Assembly (NCBI GenBank): GCA_965218495.1
Contig: OZ244626.1
Location: forward strand, 992,001-1,056,000
Direction of reading: 5' to 3'
DNA from: G965218495 sp965218495
GTDB taxonomy: Bacteria; Bacteroidota; Rhodothermia; Rhodothermales; Bin80
DNA: 64,000 bases
The position numbers were made by a program, and so were the translations under genes. Position 1 is the first letter of the stretch. Each line of letters opens with the position of its first letter. Below are positions 53,641-63,429 of the stretch, piece after piece. The notes below the pieces were generated by a model. That model was not told where the DNA came from, ran no database searches, and saw only the letters and a program-made list of their open reading frames with translations.

Positions 53641-56583
53641 ATGGGCGCCGGGACTCGTGCCCTGTGCATAGTGTTTATGGCAGTTTGGGCGGCAGTGGGC
53701 GCCCGCGCCCAAGTGCATTCACACTACGATGTGGTTGCGCTCCGGGTGGAGTTTCAGCCGGACACCACGCGCTTCACAACTGGAGACGGGACGCTTGATG
53801 GGTTGCGGTGGGGGAGCGGACTGGATCCCAAGGTCGATCCGCTTCCGCATGATTCCGGATACTTTCAGGCGCATCTCACTTTCCTGGAGGATTATGTCCG
53901 GAGCGTTTCAGGCGGGCGCACCACGCTGAATACCTACCTTGCGCCAGACGTTGTTCGCGTTGCGCATGAAATGGGAACCTACAGCCCCGTAGGTATGGGG
54001 GCGGACAGCGACACGGAGCGGATCAAGCTTGTGCGCCTGGTAGAGGAGGCCTGGTCACTGGCCAATGGCCCAAGCCAGCTCGACTTGTCTCGCCTAGATC
54101 CGGATCGGACCTTTTTTGTGCTATTCCACGCCGGGGTGGGGCGAGACGTGGAGTTGTTGGGCACGGTTCTCGAAAAGACTCCCTTGGATCTTCCATCACT
54201 CTACTTCAGTGAATCCGAGCTCTTGCGCCTGGGCGTCACGGGCCTTGCGTACAGTAACCTACCTGTCACGAACAGCGCTATCGTGCCACGCACGGAGTCC
54301 CGCCTGGGGTACAACAGCATCACGCAGGATTCGCTGCTGCTGGAACTGTCCATCAACGGCCTTTTGGCATCGAGCTTTTTCAGTTTCCTAGGTGTGCCGG
54401 ATCTCTTCAACACTGCGACCGGGGAGTCGGCCATTGGTGGATTCGGACTCATGGACCCGCAGGGCATCTTTGCGTATGCGGGAATGATACCGCCGGCACC
54501 GACGGCATGGACCCGGCAGCGCCTCGGCTGGCTTGAGCCGCTGCAGCTCCAGGGGCCTGGGCCAATTCAGGTTACGCTGCCTACTGGCAGTGCCGCGCGC
54601 GCCAGTGTTTCGACGGCGGAGTACTTTCTCATCGAGAATCGCCAGCGTGATGCGGATGGGGACGGCCTGGTGCTGCGCGTGTGGCAAGACGGACACATTG
54701 TTGAGCAGCGAGTGGACGCCATCTCAGACACCTTTAGCCGCTTCAATGTAGATGCATTTGTAGGTGGCGTCGTAGTGGGCGCCGACGACTATGACTTTGC
54801 CTTGCCAGGCCGCGACGCCGACGGCATGGAGTACGCGGGCGGAATTCTAATCTGGCATGTGGACGAGCGGGTCATAGCGACAGGGCAGGTGAATGCAAAC
54901 CCGGACTTCCGTGGGCTTGATCTGGAAGAAGCCGATGCGGCCCAGGACCTCGGGCATAACAATACCCCGGGTTCGCCGTTTGACTTTTTCTTTGAAGGCA
55001 ACGATGTCCGGGCGGTCCTGCCGAGCGGACGCGAAATTCAGTTCTACGAGAATCGATTCGGGCCCACTACCACGCCGTCGAGCATTGCGAATGATGGCGG
55101 GGAGAGTTTCATCACGCTGACGGACTTTTCTGCGCCGGGACCTGCGATGACGTTTACTTACCAGCAGAAGGCTGCGTATGGTATTCGCCCGGAAGAGGAT
55201 GTCAGCCTTGGTGCAGCCGTAGGGAGAGGCAGCTCCGTGGGTGGGGGTGAAGGTTTCACGTTTGTGTTCCAGCAAGGAACACCCAACCGTGTCACGATCT
55301 TGATGGACGACTCATCGTTCAGCATGGTATCGCATGTGCGCCCCGTGGCCGTGAGGAACACGATCACTGTGCTGCAGGAGGGCGACGTAGCAGGTGGACA
55401 AGCACTAAAGACGATTGGCTTGCCCGACCAGGGGATCACGGAGGTGCGTCCACTGCCGGCGTCTCTGTTGGAATACGTCGCACAGGGCCCGCTGATTGCA
55501 TCCGAAGACGGCGCCATACATGTGCTGCTTACCAACGAGGCGGAAACAGCCTTGCTGACAGCTCATGTTGGTGGGGCCATGGAGACGCAAAAGTTTCCGG
55601 CCGGTGGCATGGGTCTCGCATTGGCGCCGGATGGCACTGTGCTGGTCATCGGTCGAACGTACGTTGCGAGGGCCAGCGGCGCCATGCTGTGGACATTTGA
55701 TGAGGGGGGCAAGGCGGCGTTTGCCGAAAGCCCCGACGGGCTCCTGGGCGCTATGACGGTGCCGGCGGCAAACGCCGTACGCATCCTGGCCACCAGGCAC
55801 CATGCCATCACGATAGATGTTACAGCGTATGTGGGCGAGCCTGCAACGCTTTCAGACTACGTCACGCTGGCGGACCTTGACGCAGACGGCGCGCACGAGG
55901 TAGTGACAACGGCGGGCGAACACCTTTTGGCCTTTGAGCTTGGCGGCGCTATGGCGGCTGGATTTCCTGTTCGGCTGGGCGCCACGCTGATTGGGCAACC
56001 ACTGGTAACGTCACGCACTGAGGGCGTTGCCTTGATGTTGGTCGCTTCAACCAATGGTCTGGTCTATGCTGTTGAAGGCGGCAGGCAGGTGCCTGGCTTT
56101 CCGCTGAGCGTGGGTGGAAGCATTCTGGCAACCCCTCGCCTGTCGGAAGGGCGCCTAGAAGTGGCTACGTCCGAGGGCGTGCTGCGCACGTACTCCATGG
56201 CCGACACCGGGGTCCTGCTTTGGGGGGAGCAGCACCAAAACAGCGCCAACACGAACTTTGCTGCTCCAGCCACTCCAGCCACACCGCCTGCCGGGGCCAG
56301 ACTACTCGTAGCCAGCGAAACCTACAACTGGCCCAACCCGGTGAGGAAGGGCGTAACATTTTTGCGCCTGATGACCTCGGTGGATGCGGCAGTGAGTGTC
56401 ACCATCGTGGACATGGCGGGCACCGTAGTACATGAATCCGCCTTTGACGTGCGAAGCGGCAGCCCCGCGGAATACCGGTGGCAAGCCGCCATTGAGAGCG
56501 GGCTGTACTTTGCGCGCATAAGGGCCACAAGCTCTGATGGGCGCACCGATACACGCCTGGTCAGAATCGCTGTGATCCGGTGA
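53641..56583 (+). CDS. Secreted M6-like protein with a destroyed zinc motif and a T9SS C-terminal domain
   Basis: A 980-residue protein; the ATG giving MGAGTRALCIVFMAVW starts a signal peptide that ends near GARAQ. Residues about 30-500 follow the M6/immune-inhibitor-A metalloprotease pattern: VEFQPDTTRFTTGDG, FFVLFHAGVGRD, LGVPDLFNT, GGFGLMD, RQRLGWLEP, YFLIENRQRD and GILIWHVDE. In active members the helix just before LG(L/V)PDL(Y/F) is HExxH; here it is S244-S-F-F-S248, so both zinc histidines and the catalytic Glu are gone. Residues 550-860 resemble a beta-propeller-like region, and the end (ETYNWPNPVRKGVTFL ... GLYFARI) is a T9SS type A sorting domain. Probably a surface-exposed pseudo-protease. 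It overlaps the next gene by four bases. Confidence 0.8.
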   Translation: MGAGTRALCIVFMAVWAAVGARAQVHSHYDVVALRVEFQPDTTRFTTGDGTLDGLRWGSGLDPKVDPLPHDSGYFQAHLTFLEDYVRSVSGGRTTLNTYLAPDVVRVAHEMGTYSPVGMGADSDTERIKLVRLVEEAWSLANGPSQLDLSRLDPDRTFFVLFHAGVGRDVELLGTVLEKTPLDLPSLYFSESELLRLGVTGLAYSNLPVTNSAIVPRTESRLGYNSITQDSLLLELSINGLLASSFFSFLGVPDLFNTATGESAIGGFGLMDPQGIFAYAGMIPPAPTAWTRQRLGWLEPLQLQGPGPIQVTLPTGSAARASVSTAEYFLIENRQRDADGDGLVLRVWQDGHIVEQRVDAISDTFSRFNVDAFVGGVVVGADDYDFALPGRDADGMEYAGGILIWHVDERVIATGQVNANPDFRGLDLEEADAAQDLGHNNTPGSPFDFFFEGNDVRAVLPSGREIQFYENRFGPTTTPSSIANDGGESFITLTDFSAPGPAMTFTYQQKAAYGIRPEEDVSLGAAVGRGSSVGGGEGFTFVFQQGTPNRVTILMDDSSFSMVSHVRPVAVRNTITVLQEGDVAGGQALKTIGLPDQGITEVRPLPASLLEYVAQGPLIASEDGAIHVLLTNEAETALLTAHVGGAMETQKFPAGGMGLALAPDGTVLVIGRTYVARASGAMLWTFDEGGKAAFAESPDGLLGAMTVPAANAVRILATRHHAITIDVTAYVGEPATLSDYVTLADLDADGAHEVVTTAGEHLLAFELGGAMAAGFPVRLGATLIGQPLVTSRTEGVALMLVASTNGLVYAVEGGRQVPGFPLSVGGSILATPRLSEGRLEVATSEGVLRTYSMADTGVLLWGEQHQNSANTNFAAPATPATPPAGARLLVASETYNWPNPVRKGVTFLRLMTSVDAAVSVTIVDMAGTVVHESAFDVRSGSPAEYRWQAAIESGLYFARIRATSSDGRTDTRLVRIAVIR

Positions 56584-59500
56584 GGGTGCTACATGCCATA
56601 GCGCTCGCGACGCTCGCCCTGTGGGCGCCCCCGGCTTGGGGGCAGGTGTCCGTGTCCCTCATGGAGTTTGCGCGACCGGGACTGCAGTGGCACGCGATTG
56701 AGACCGATCACTTCACCGTGCTTTACCACGCAGAGGGAACAGGGGGCAGCAGCGAGCGGTCGGCACGTGAGGTAGCCCGGATCGCCGAATCGGTCTACGG
56801 ACCCATCACCGCGCTCTACGATCACAAGCCGTCCGGGAAGGTCCACATCATCCTCAAGGACTTCGAGGACTACTCCAATGGCGCTGCGTACTTCTATGAC
56901 AACAAGATAGAAATCTGGGCGCCGGCGCTGGACTCGCCGCTGCGTGGCGATCATGCGTGGCTACATAACGTGGTGGCTCACGAATTCACGCATATCGTGC
57001 AGGTTCAAGTGGCCATGAAGATGCCGCGCGCGCTGCCCTTCGCCTACCTCCAGATACTCGACTACGAGAACGTTCGCCGCCCGGATGTCCTCTATGGCTA
57101 TCCCAATGTCATTGTCAGCTATCCGATCGCCGGACTCAGCAACCCGGCTTGGCTGGCGGAAGGCACCGCGCAGTTCCAGCGCACCTTCATGAACTTTGAC
57201 CGATGGGACACGCATCGCGACATGCTCTTGCGCACGCGCGTCCTGGCACGGCAGACGTTGTCGCTCGCCGAGATGGGGAGCTTCTACTCTAAGTCGAGCC
57301 TGATGCGGGAGGGTGTCTACAACCATGGTTATGCTTTTACCCGGTATCTGGCGCACAAATATGGGGAACCTATACTCGCCGACCTCAGCCGTGCGCTCGC
57401 CCGTTGGCGCAACTGGAATGTGGAGAGAGCACTCAAGGAGGTCACCGGGCGCAGTGCCGATTCAGTCTATGGGGACTGGATGGATGGGCTAGAAGCAGCA
57501 TACGGCGTGGCTGCAGCACCCATGCGGGAGGCTATGGTTCAGGGCAGGCTGGTCGAAACACGCGGCCACGCGAACTACCACCCGGCCTTTTCGCCTGACG
57601 GCACAACGGTGGCTTACGTTTCCAGCGGCGATCGCCACTATGGCCAGACAAGCTTGTATGTGCAAGACTTGGCATCGGGAGAGCTGTCGGCTTTCGAACT
57701 GGGCACCCGCACGCCGGCCTATACCTGCGCGCTGGGTCATCGGCTCCGCCGCAATGTGGGCGGTAGCGTGACTTGGCGGCCGGACGGCAAGGCCATCGTG
57801 TATGCGCGACGGCGGACGACCCAAGCAGGATACTTGTATGGAGATCTGTACGAGATAACGTTGGAATCTGAGAAGGAAGTGCGGCTGACCCATGATGCCC
57901 GCGCTTCACATCCCGCATATGCGCCCAACGGGCGTCGCATTGCGTTCGTGAGCCAGCGTGATGGCAGCACGAATGTGACGGTGCTGGAAACAGCGTCCGG
58001 CAACGCGCGAAGCGTGACCTCTTTTGTTGACGGCACGCAGGTCAGCGACCCGGCTTGGCAGGGCGAGTGGATATACTTCGCGCTACTGGAACCGGGCGCG
58101 CATGGTCGTGACCTCTGGCGGGTGCATGCCGATGGGACGGGTCTGGAAAGCGTGCTGGCTACGGCTGACGACGAGCGCTCGCCGGCCATTCGGGGGGACG
58201 ACCTCTACTACAGCGCAGATGCAACGGGCATCTACAACGTGTACCGCAAGACGGCGGATCATACAGAGCAACTCACGCAGGTTCTAGGCGGAGCCTTTAT
58301 GCCCAACGTGAGAGCGGATGGCGCTATCATCTATGCCCACTACCAGTGGGACGGATATAAGATTGCGCTCCTGGAAGCGCCCGCTCCGATTGCTGCGCCG
58401 ATTCACTACGAGGTGCCAGAGTTTCCTGGGAAGGTGGCACAGCCTGACGCCATGGCAGTCCTGAAGCCCAGCACTGCGGCCGGAATGGACAGCACGCGCC
58501 GCTATGCAGCGGACTTCACCGCGTTCAGCTTCTTTCCGGTACTGCGCTTGGACCAGTATGTCTCGCGTCGAGCAAACAACCTGGACCGCAGACTGCCCGA
58601 GCGCAGCCGCGCCGGCACGCTCTTCCGCAACACCAAGATGGGCTTTTATACCTCCAGCCGAGAAATGCTGGAGGGCATGAGCCTGTTCGCCGGCCTAATG
58701 GTTGGGCCAGGGTCCCGCCCGGTGGACTCGTTTGCCGACGCCATCTCCCCGTCCAACCTGCTGTCTTTGGAGCGCGACGCGTTCCTGATATTTGATTACA
58801 GACGAGGATTCCGCATCATCCCTGCGCGATGGTCACCACAGCTGTCTGTGGAGCTGTTCAACATCAGGCGCCACGTCGAAAACGGGCTGTCGATCGAGGA
58901 ATTCCCGTGTACGGCATGCTTTCCTGACACAACGCTGACGGATCTGACCTATGCGCTCTGGGAGGGAAGCATATACGTCAGGAGCAAGGTCAGCCGGAAT
59001 CTTGTGGTGGAGGGCGGATATCGGTACAGCCCCTATCGCGTAGTGACGGACCAATTCTTTTCCAGAGAGCTACTTCAGCCCATTCCCAAGTCTTCTTCCC
59101 GGTATTTCATCGGGCGAACGGGCCTTCTGAAAGTATACTTCGAGGCCCTCTCCTCGCACCGCGAAGCCGACCTCTTGCCTATTGGGCTCACGGTGGACTT
59201 GGCGTACGAGCGAGAGTCGGGGCACCTCATTGACCGCTTTGATATACGCAATGGTTTTCTGGTCCCGATATATCGGCGCGACCAGTTTCATCGCCTCAGG
59301 CTGGGTGCACAGTGGGGCATGCGCCTGCCAGGCCGCGTGCGTGGCGCCACGCATGGCGCTTCGCTGCGCATGCATGGGTCCGCCATCTTGGGAAAGAGCC
59401 GCGACAACTTCTACGATGACTATGTGGGCGGACTGAGCGGGGCGCGTGGATACCCATTCTATGCGCTAGGCGGCAATAAAGCAATTTGGCTGCAGGCTTC

Positions 59501-59825
59501 GTATTCAGTGCCGGTTTTTCCAGACATCGGGCGACAGCTGTTCTTTACCTACCTGGACAAGATGTACCTGCGCCTGTATGCGGACGGTGCAGCGGTATGG
59601 CCAGGATCCGGGGCACTCCGGCGCGATGTAGGTACCGAGTTGCGCCTGAAGCTGGGCTCCTATTACCTGCTTCCTACGGCACTTTTTGCCAGCGCCACAT
59701 ATGGGCTGGACACCTTCGACTATGTGCTGGACGAAGACTTTGTGACGCCCACCGGTGCCCGGACCGTGCGTTACGGAAAGGAATGGCAATGGCACTTTGG
59801 CGTGCTGTTTGGGTTTGACCTGTAA
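56580..59825 (+). CDS. Gluzincin-type protease domain fused to a TolB-like propeller and an outer-membrane barrel
   Basis: A 1,081-residue protein (GTG start overlapping the previous stop as GTGA) with a signal peptide ending PPAWGQ. Residues about 35-310 form a peptidase-MA type domain with HEFTH (H134, E135, H138) and a downstream Glu in WLAEGTAQF (E194). Residues about 325-610 hold WD40/TolB-like blades (HPAFSPDGTTVAYVSS, SVTWRPDGKAIVYARR, HPAYAPNGRRIAFVSQ). The C-terminal 400 residues look like a BamA/D15-type surface-antigen barrel with LSGARGYPFYALGGNKA and a final Leu. Such fusions exist in Bacteroidota; the active-site residues look intact. It is coupled to the M6-like pseudo-protease gene. 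Confidence 0.82.
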   Translation: MRVLHAIALATLALWAPPAWGQVSVSLMEFARPGLQWHAIETDHFTVLYHAEGTGGSSERSAREVARIAESVYGPITALYDHKPSGKVHIILKDFEDYSNGAAYFYDNKIEIWAPALDSPLRGDHAWLHNVVAHEFTHIVQVQVAMKMPRALPFAYLQILDYENVRRPDVLYGYPNVIVSYPIAGLSNPAWLAEGTAQFQRTFMNFDRWDTHRDMLLRTRVLARQTLSLAEMGSFYSKSSLMREGVYNHGYAFTRYLAHKYGEPILADLSRALARWRNWNVERALKEVTGRSADSVYGDWMDGLEAAYGVAAAPMREAMVQGRLVETRGHANYHPAFSPDGTTVAYVSSGDRHYGQTSLYVQDLASGELSAFELGTRTPAYTCALGHRLRRNVGGSVTWRPDGKAIVYARRRTTQAGYLYGDLYEITLESEKEVRLTHDARASHPAYAPNGRRIAFVSQRDGSTNVTVLETASGNARSVTSFVDGTQVSDPAWQGEWIYFALLEPGAHGRDLWRVHADGTGLESVLATADDERSPAIRGDDLYYSADATGIYNVYRKTADHTEQLTQVLGGAFMPNVRADGAIIYAHYQWDGYKIALLEAPAPIAAPIHYEVPEFPGKVAQPDAMAVLKPSTAAGMDSTRRYAADFTAFSFFPVLRLDQYVSRRANNLDRRLPERSRAGTLFRNTKMGFYTSSREMLEGMSLFAGLMVGPGSRPVDSFADAISPSNLLSLERDAFLIFDYRRGFRIIPARWSPQLSVELFNIRRHVENGLSIEEFPCTACFPDTTLTDLTYALWEGSIYVRSKVSRNLVVEGGYRYSPYRVVTDQFFSRELLQPIPKSSSRYFIGRTGLLKVYFEALSSHREADLLPIGLTVDLAYERESGHLIDRFDIRNGFLVPIYRRDQFHRLRLGAQWGMRLPGRVRGATHGASLRMHGSAILGKSRDNFYDDYVGGLSGARGYPFYALGGNKAIWLQASYSVPVFPDIGRQLFFTYLDKMYLRLYADGAAVWPGSGALRRDVGTELRLKLGSYYLLPTALFASATYGLDTFDYVLDEDFVTPTGARTVRYGKEWQWHFGVLFGFDL

Positions 59826-59842
59826 CGATTCGGTCGGGCGGT

Positions 59843-60478
59843 ATGAATATGATTGTCATCATGGTGGTTGCCGCATGCATGATTGTGGTAGGCATCGTCT
59901 TTCTCTGGCTGCTGCTACGAGGGAGCGACAGCCAGCAGCCGCGGGGCGGCATGGAGTGGGCGGGTACCGTAATGTCGGTGCTGCTTATTCTTTGTGCGGG
60001 TTTCTTGATGGCGCTGGCACTGGCACATACTGAGAAAGAGGTGATGACACAAAGCGGCGTTGACCAGCCGGCAAGCGACATCGCCTTCAAGCTGTTGTCC
60101 AGTGATGCCCCACAGCGTCTTTCGGACTTTGAGGGCAAAGTTGTACTGCTGAATTTTTGGGCCACCTGGTGCCAACCCTGTGTCACGGAGCTGCCGGAGC
60201 TCGACCGACTGCAGGCCGACTACGCAGACCAGGGTCTGACTGTGATCACGCTTTCGGACGAATCCCGGGAGGAGCTGAATATCTTCGCTGATCTGTGGCC
60301 AAAGCGCACCGTGTCGGGGTATTTCTTGCCGGAGGTGGCCCCGGAGCCTTACCGCAGCGAGCTCGAACGGGGGCGCCCGGTAACCTACGTAATAGATCGC
60401 GACGGCTTTGTCCGCCAGTTCATCGTTGGTGCTGGCAACTACAACTCGTTTGAGCGGCACGTTCGCCCGTATATTTGA
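59843..60478 (+). CDS. Membrane-anchored TlpA/ResA-like thioredoxin
   Basis: A 211-residue protein with two N-terminal membrane segments (about 2-25 and 40-62) and a periplasmic TlpA-like domain: ALKLLSSDAPQRLSDFEGK-type residues (AFKLLSSDAPQRLSDFEGK), LLNFWATWC110-Q-P-C113 and PVTYVIDRDGFV with the cis-Pro. The CXXC is intact, so it should act as a thiol reductase or oxidase in the periplasm. The second membrane segment is unusual for TlpA proteins, which mostly have one. It is 17 bases downstream of the barrel fusion. Confidence 0.87.
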   Translation: MNMIVIMVVAACMIVVGIVFLWLLLRGSDSQQPRGGMEWAGTVMSVLLILCAGFLMALALAHTEKEVMTQSGVDQPASDIAFKLLSSDAPQRLSDFEGKVVLLNFWATWCQPCVTELPELDRLQADYADQGLTVITLSDESREELNIFADLWPKRTVSGYFLPEVAPEPYRSELERGRPVTYVIDRDGFVRQFIVGAGNYNSFERHVRPYI

Positions 60479-61491
60479 CAGCGCAACTGACGGTTCGGAC
60501 CTCCATTCGCGCGGCCTTGGCGGCCGGCCTTATGGCGCTGATCATCGTGCCGGGGGGCCAAGCGATGCAAGCTGAATCGCAGCCAAGCTACACCTCTGCC
60601 ACGCTTCGTTCCACGTTGGCACACGGGCCCTTGTCTGCGGATGTGCCGGGCCTGCGCCGTTCCAGAAGCGTGCCACTGGCCTTTGGCCTGTCTGTGTTGG
60701 TGCCTGGCGCCGGACAGGTCTATAACCGTCACTGGATCAAGGCATCGGTCGCCGTCGCGGCAGAGCTCGGCACACTTTGGGCGTGGTCCTCATGGCGGTC
60801 GCAAGGCCAAAGTGGTCGCGACGGGTATCAGGCCACCGCCCACGCACATTGGAGCCCTGTGCAATATGCGCTGTGGCTCAATGACTTCACTTCATACCTT
60901 AACTCAATTCCGGGCGGAAGCGGGGTCCAAGCGGACCTCATCACAATTGAGGAGGTGCTCTTTCGTTTTGACCTTTCTCGTCCGAGTGCCTGGACCAGCA
61001 ATCAGCAGCTGGCCGTCCGACGCCTGATCCTGGACATCCGCATGCTGGAATCGCTGGTATATCATCCCGAAACAGGCGCCCGTTTTTCGCACCAGCTGCC
61101 GTTCTTTGGAGAGCAGCAGTACTACGAACTCGTCGGCAAGTACTTTCAATTCGCGCCGGGCTGGGATGACTACACTCTTCTGGTCAGAGATGGCGTTGCC
61201 ACCTGGATTGATGAAGACGGCAACTTCATCGACTCCATTGATCCGGAAAAAACTGCACCAGATGGCAGCAAGCCCAATGTGTCTCGCCGCTTCTTTGCAT
61301 ATGCGGACCGCCACGCAGAGTCCAATGATTACCTTCGGCGCGCCTCAAGGGTAACGATCCTGTTCTTTGTCAACCACCTCTTGGCCGCCGTTGATGCAGC
61401 GGTTTCGGCCAAGCTCCAAAACAACCGGCTGCAGACGCGGCTAGGATTCTACCAGCGCGAGCCTATGCTGACGATGCAACTCAGCTTCTAG
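60475..61491 (+). CDS. DUF5683-like membrane-associated protein (probable TTG start)
   Basis: A 338-residue protein with a likely signal peptide (SIRAALAAGLMALIIVPGGQAMQA). The central motif LSVLVPGAGQVYNRHWIKASVAVAAELG resembles DUF5683 and related domains with the PGAGQxYN pattern, a membrane-associated turn common in Bacteroidota envelope proteins. It ends in barrel-like or amphipathic strands (FYQREPMLTMQLSF). The TTG at 60475 overlaps the previous stop and is needed to include the whole signal; an ATG 19 codons on would cut into it. Function unknown. Confidence 0.68.
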   Translation: MTAQLTVRTSIRAALAAGLMALIIVPGGQAMQAESQPSYTSATLRSTLAHGPLSADVPGLRRSRSVPLAFGLSVLVPGAGQVYNRHWIKASVAVAAELGTLWAWSSWRSQGQSGRDGYQATAHAHWSPVQYALWLNDFTSYLNSIPGGSGVQADLITIEEVLFRFDLSRPSAWTSNQQLAVRRLILDIRMLESLVYHPETGARFSHQLPFFGEQQYYELVGKYFQFAPGWDDYTLLVRDGVATWIDEDGNFIDSIDPEKTAPDGSKPNVSRRFFAYADRHAESNDYLRRASRVTILFFVNHLLAAVDAAVSAKLQNNRLQTRLGFYQREPMLTMQLSF

Positions 61492-62121
61492 TTGGCCGCC
61501 GAGCAAGCTAGAATTTGGGCTGGATTCACTCCGCCCCCGCACCACATCTTCGCGGCACTCCCTGCGCAGGCCTTTTTCGGATAGTCAGTTACAGCATCGC
61601 CCTCAGGTAGCCTACATGCTGCCGGCAGTTCACGGGAAAGCGGCATCCAAAAGACGGTGCAGCAGTGTTAAGCTGTCATCTGTGCGGCCAAGTTGCTCAT
61701 TGCGCATACCGGTCATTGCCCTCCTCTCCAGCGATCGGCAAGAATGGGGGAAGCCCGATGCTCCAAGTGGTATGAATCTTGTGGACGCTGTAGTCCAGAA
61801 GGCTTTAATCGTGAGCACCTGCCGGGTTTCTCTGTCGTTAAGGCTACCATCCATTCCAACGCAACAACGCGCGCAGTGCGACGTTCGGCCAATGGGGATC
61901 TTGAGTTTGGGGTTAGGCGAAACGTCGTGGCAGAGGTCGACGTCAGGGTTTGAGCAGAGCCAAATGGCCAGACAACAGACGCTCCCTGCGGCGATATCGA
62001 AGTGCTCGGATCCGTTCACGGCGAAGAGTCTCGCACTTCCCTCACCGTTTCCTTGCTGGCAGAGGTGCACCGCTTAGATTAGAGATTGCTATTATGCGCA
62101 CAATCAATCCCGCAATTCTTT
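61492..62121. other. 630-base stretch without a supported gene
   Basis: Open frames of about 150 codons exist on both strands (61616-62077 plus; 61630-62070 minus), but neither has a signal, membrane segment or recognisable motif and their amino-acid composition is rich in Cys, Ser and Arg, as in chance frames. An AT-rich segment just before 62122 may contain the promoter of the symporter gene. Confidence 0.45.
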
Positions 62122-63420
62122 ATGACTTGGCTTAAGAAGCTCCACAATCAGATCATCCTCGGGCTCATTTTGGGCTTACTCTACGGTATCCTGTCAGCAG
62201 CAATGGGGTGGGGGGAGTTTACCAGCGACTGGATCGGGCCCTTTGGGACGATATTCCTGCGTTCGCTCTTTCTGATCGCCGTGCCGCTGGTCTTGGCCTC
62301 TATCATCACTGGCGTGGCGTCGCTTTCGGACACAAAAAAGCTCTCCCGAATCGGTGGCAAAACCATTGCCATCTACATTGGCACAACAGTGGCAGCGCTA
62401 ATCATCGGGCTTGCCTTGGTGAATTTGCTGCGGCCCGGCGGATTCGTGCCGGACGACGTGAAAGAGCAGCTCACCGCAGAGTACAGTGAGATGGCCGAGA
62501 CGCGCGCAGAAACCGCTACCGAAGCCATGGAGGACCGCGGACCCTTGCAGGCAGTTGTGGACATGGTGCCGGATAACATTTTTGGCTCCGCGTCCAGTAA
62601 CCGTAACATGCTTCAGGTCGTCTTCGTGGCCATCCTGTTTGGCGTGGCACTGCTAATGCTGCCAGGCGAGAAGGCACGGCCGCTGCTCTCTTTCTTTGAA
62701 AGCCTCAACGAGATGGTGATCAAAATCGTTGAGCTCATCATGAAGATAGCACCGTTAGGAGTGTTCGCACTTCTGGCGGATACCATCAATCAAGTTTCGC
62801 AGAACGACTTGAATGGGCTATGGTCCCTGCTCGGGGCGTTAGGGTTCTACATGATTGTGGTGGTGCTGGGGCTGATCATTCACGTTGGCGTCACCTACAC
62901 GGCGATCCTGAAGTTCTTTACGCCGATGACGCTGAAGCGCTTCTTTGTGGGTTTGGCACCGGCACAGCTGGTAGCGTTTTCCACCTCATCCAGCGGGGCT
63001 ACGCTTCCGGTTACGATGGAGATGACCGAAAAGAATCTCGGTGTTTCGGAAGAGGTCTCTTCCTTTGTTTTACCACTGGGTGCCACCATCAACATGGACG
63101 GAACGGCGCTCTACCAGGCAGTTGCAGCGGTATTTATTGCGCAGGCGCTGGGCATCGCACTTGGCCTTGGTGCGCAGCTGGAGATTGTCCTTCTTGCCCT
63201 CCTGGCGTCAATCGGGACTGCGGCGGTACCCAGCGCGGGCATCATCATGCTGGTCATCATCCTCCAGTCCGTGGGTGTGCCTGCTGCAGGGATTGCGCTC
63301 ATCCTTGGGGTCGACCGCATCCTGGACATGTGCCGCACGGTATGCAACGTCACGGGCGACGCCACGGTAGCCACCCTCGTAGCCGCAACGGAGAACCAGA
63401 TAGACGCTGCACCAGCGTAG
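62122..63420 (+). CDS. Dicarboxylate/amino acid:cation symporter (DAACS family)
   Basis: A 432-residue transporter of the GltP/DctA family that takes up glutamate, aspartate or C4-dicarboxylates with Na+ or H+. The hallmark segments are STSSSGATLPVTMEM (re-entrant hairpin 1), INMDGTALYQAVAAVFIAQ (metal and substrate site on TM7) and GIALILGVDRILDMCRTVCNVTGD (TM8). The Arg in DMCRT is at the position that in family members governs acidic amino acid versus neutral substrate choice. The ATG giving MTWLKKLHNQ matches family N-termini; an open frame reaches 12 codons further back. Confidence 0.93.
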   Translation: MTWLKKLHNQIILGLILGLLYGILSAAMGWGEFTSDWIGPFGTIFLRSLFLIAVPLVLASIITGVASLSDTKKLSRIGGKTIAIYIGTTVAALIIGLALVNLLRPGGFVPDDVKEQLTAEYSEMAETRAETATEAMEDRGPLQAVVDMVPDNIFGSASSNRNMLQVVFVAILFGVALLMLPGEKARPLLSFFESLNEMVIKIVELIMKIAPLGVFALLADTINQVSQNDLNGLWSLLGALGFYMIVVVLGLIIHVGVTYTAILKFFTPMTLKRFFVGLAPAQLVAFSTSSSGATLPVTMEMTEKNLGVSEEVSSFVLPLGATINMDGTALYQAVAAVFIAQALGIALGLGAQLEIVLLALLASIGTAAVPSAGIIMLVIILQSVGVPAAGIALILGVDRILDMCRTVCNVTGDATVATLVAATENQIDAAPA

Positions 63421-63429
63421 AGGGCGTAG

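Noticed and set aside
61630..62070. 146-codon minus-strand frame
   Set aside because: No motif, signal or membrane segment, and an equally long frame is open on the other strand; neither is supported as a gene.
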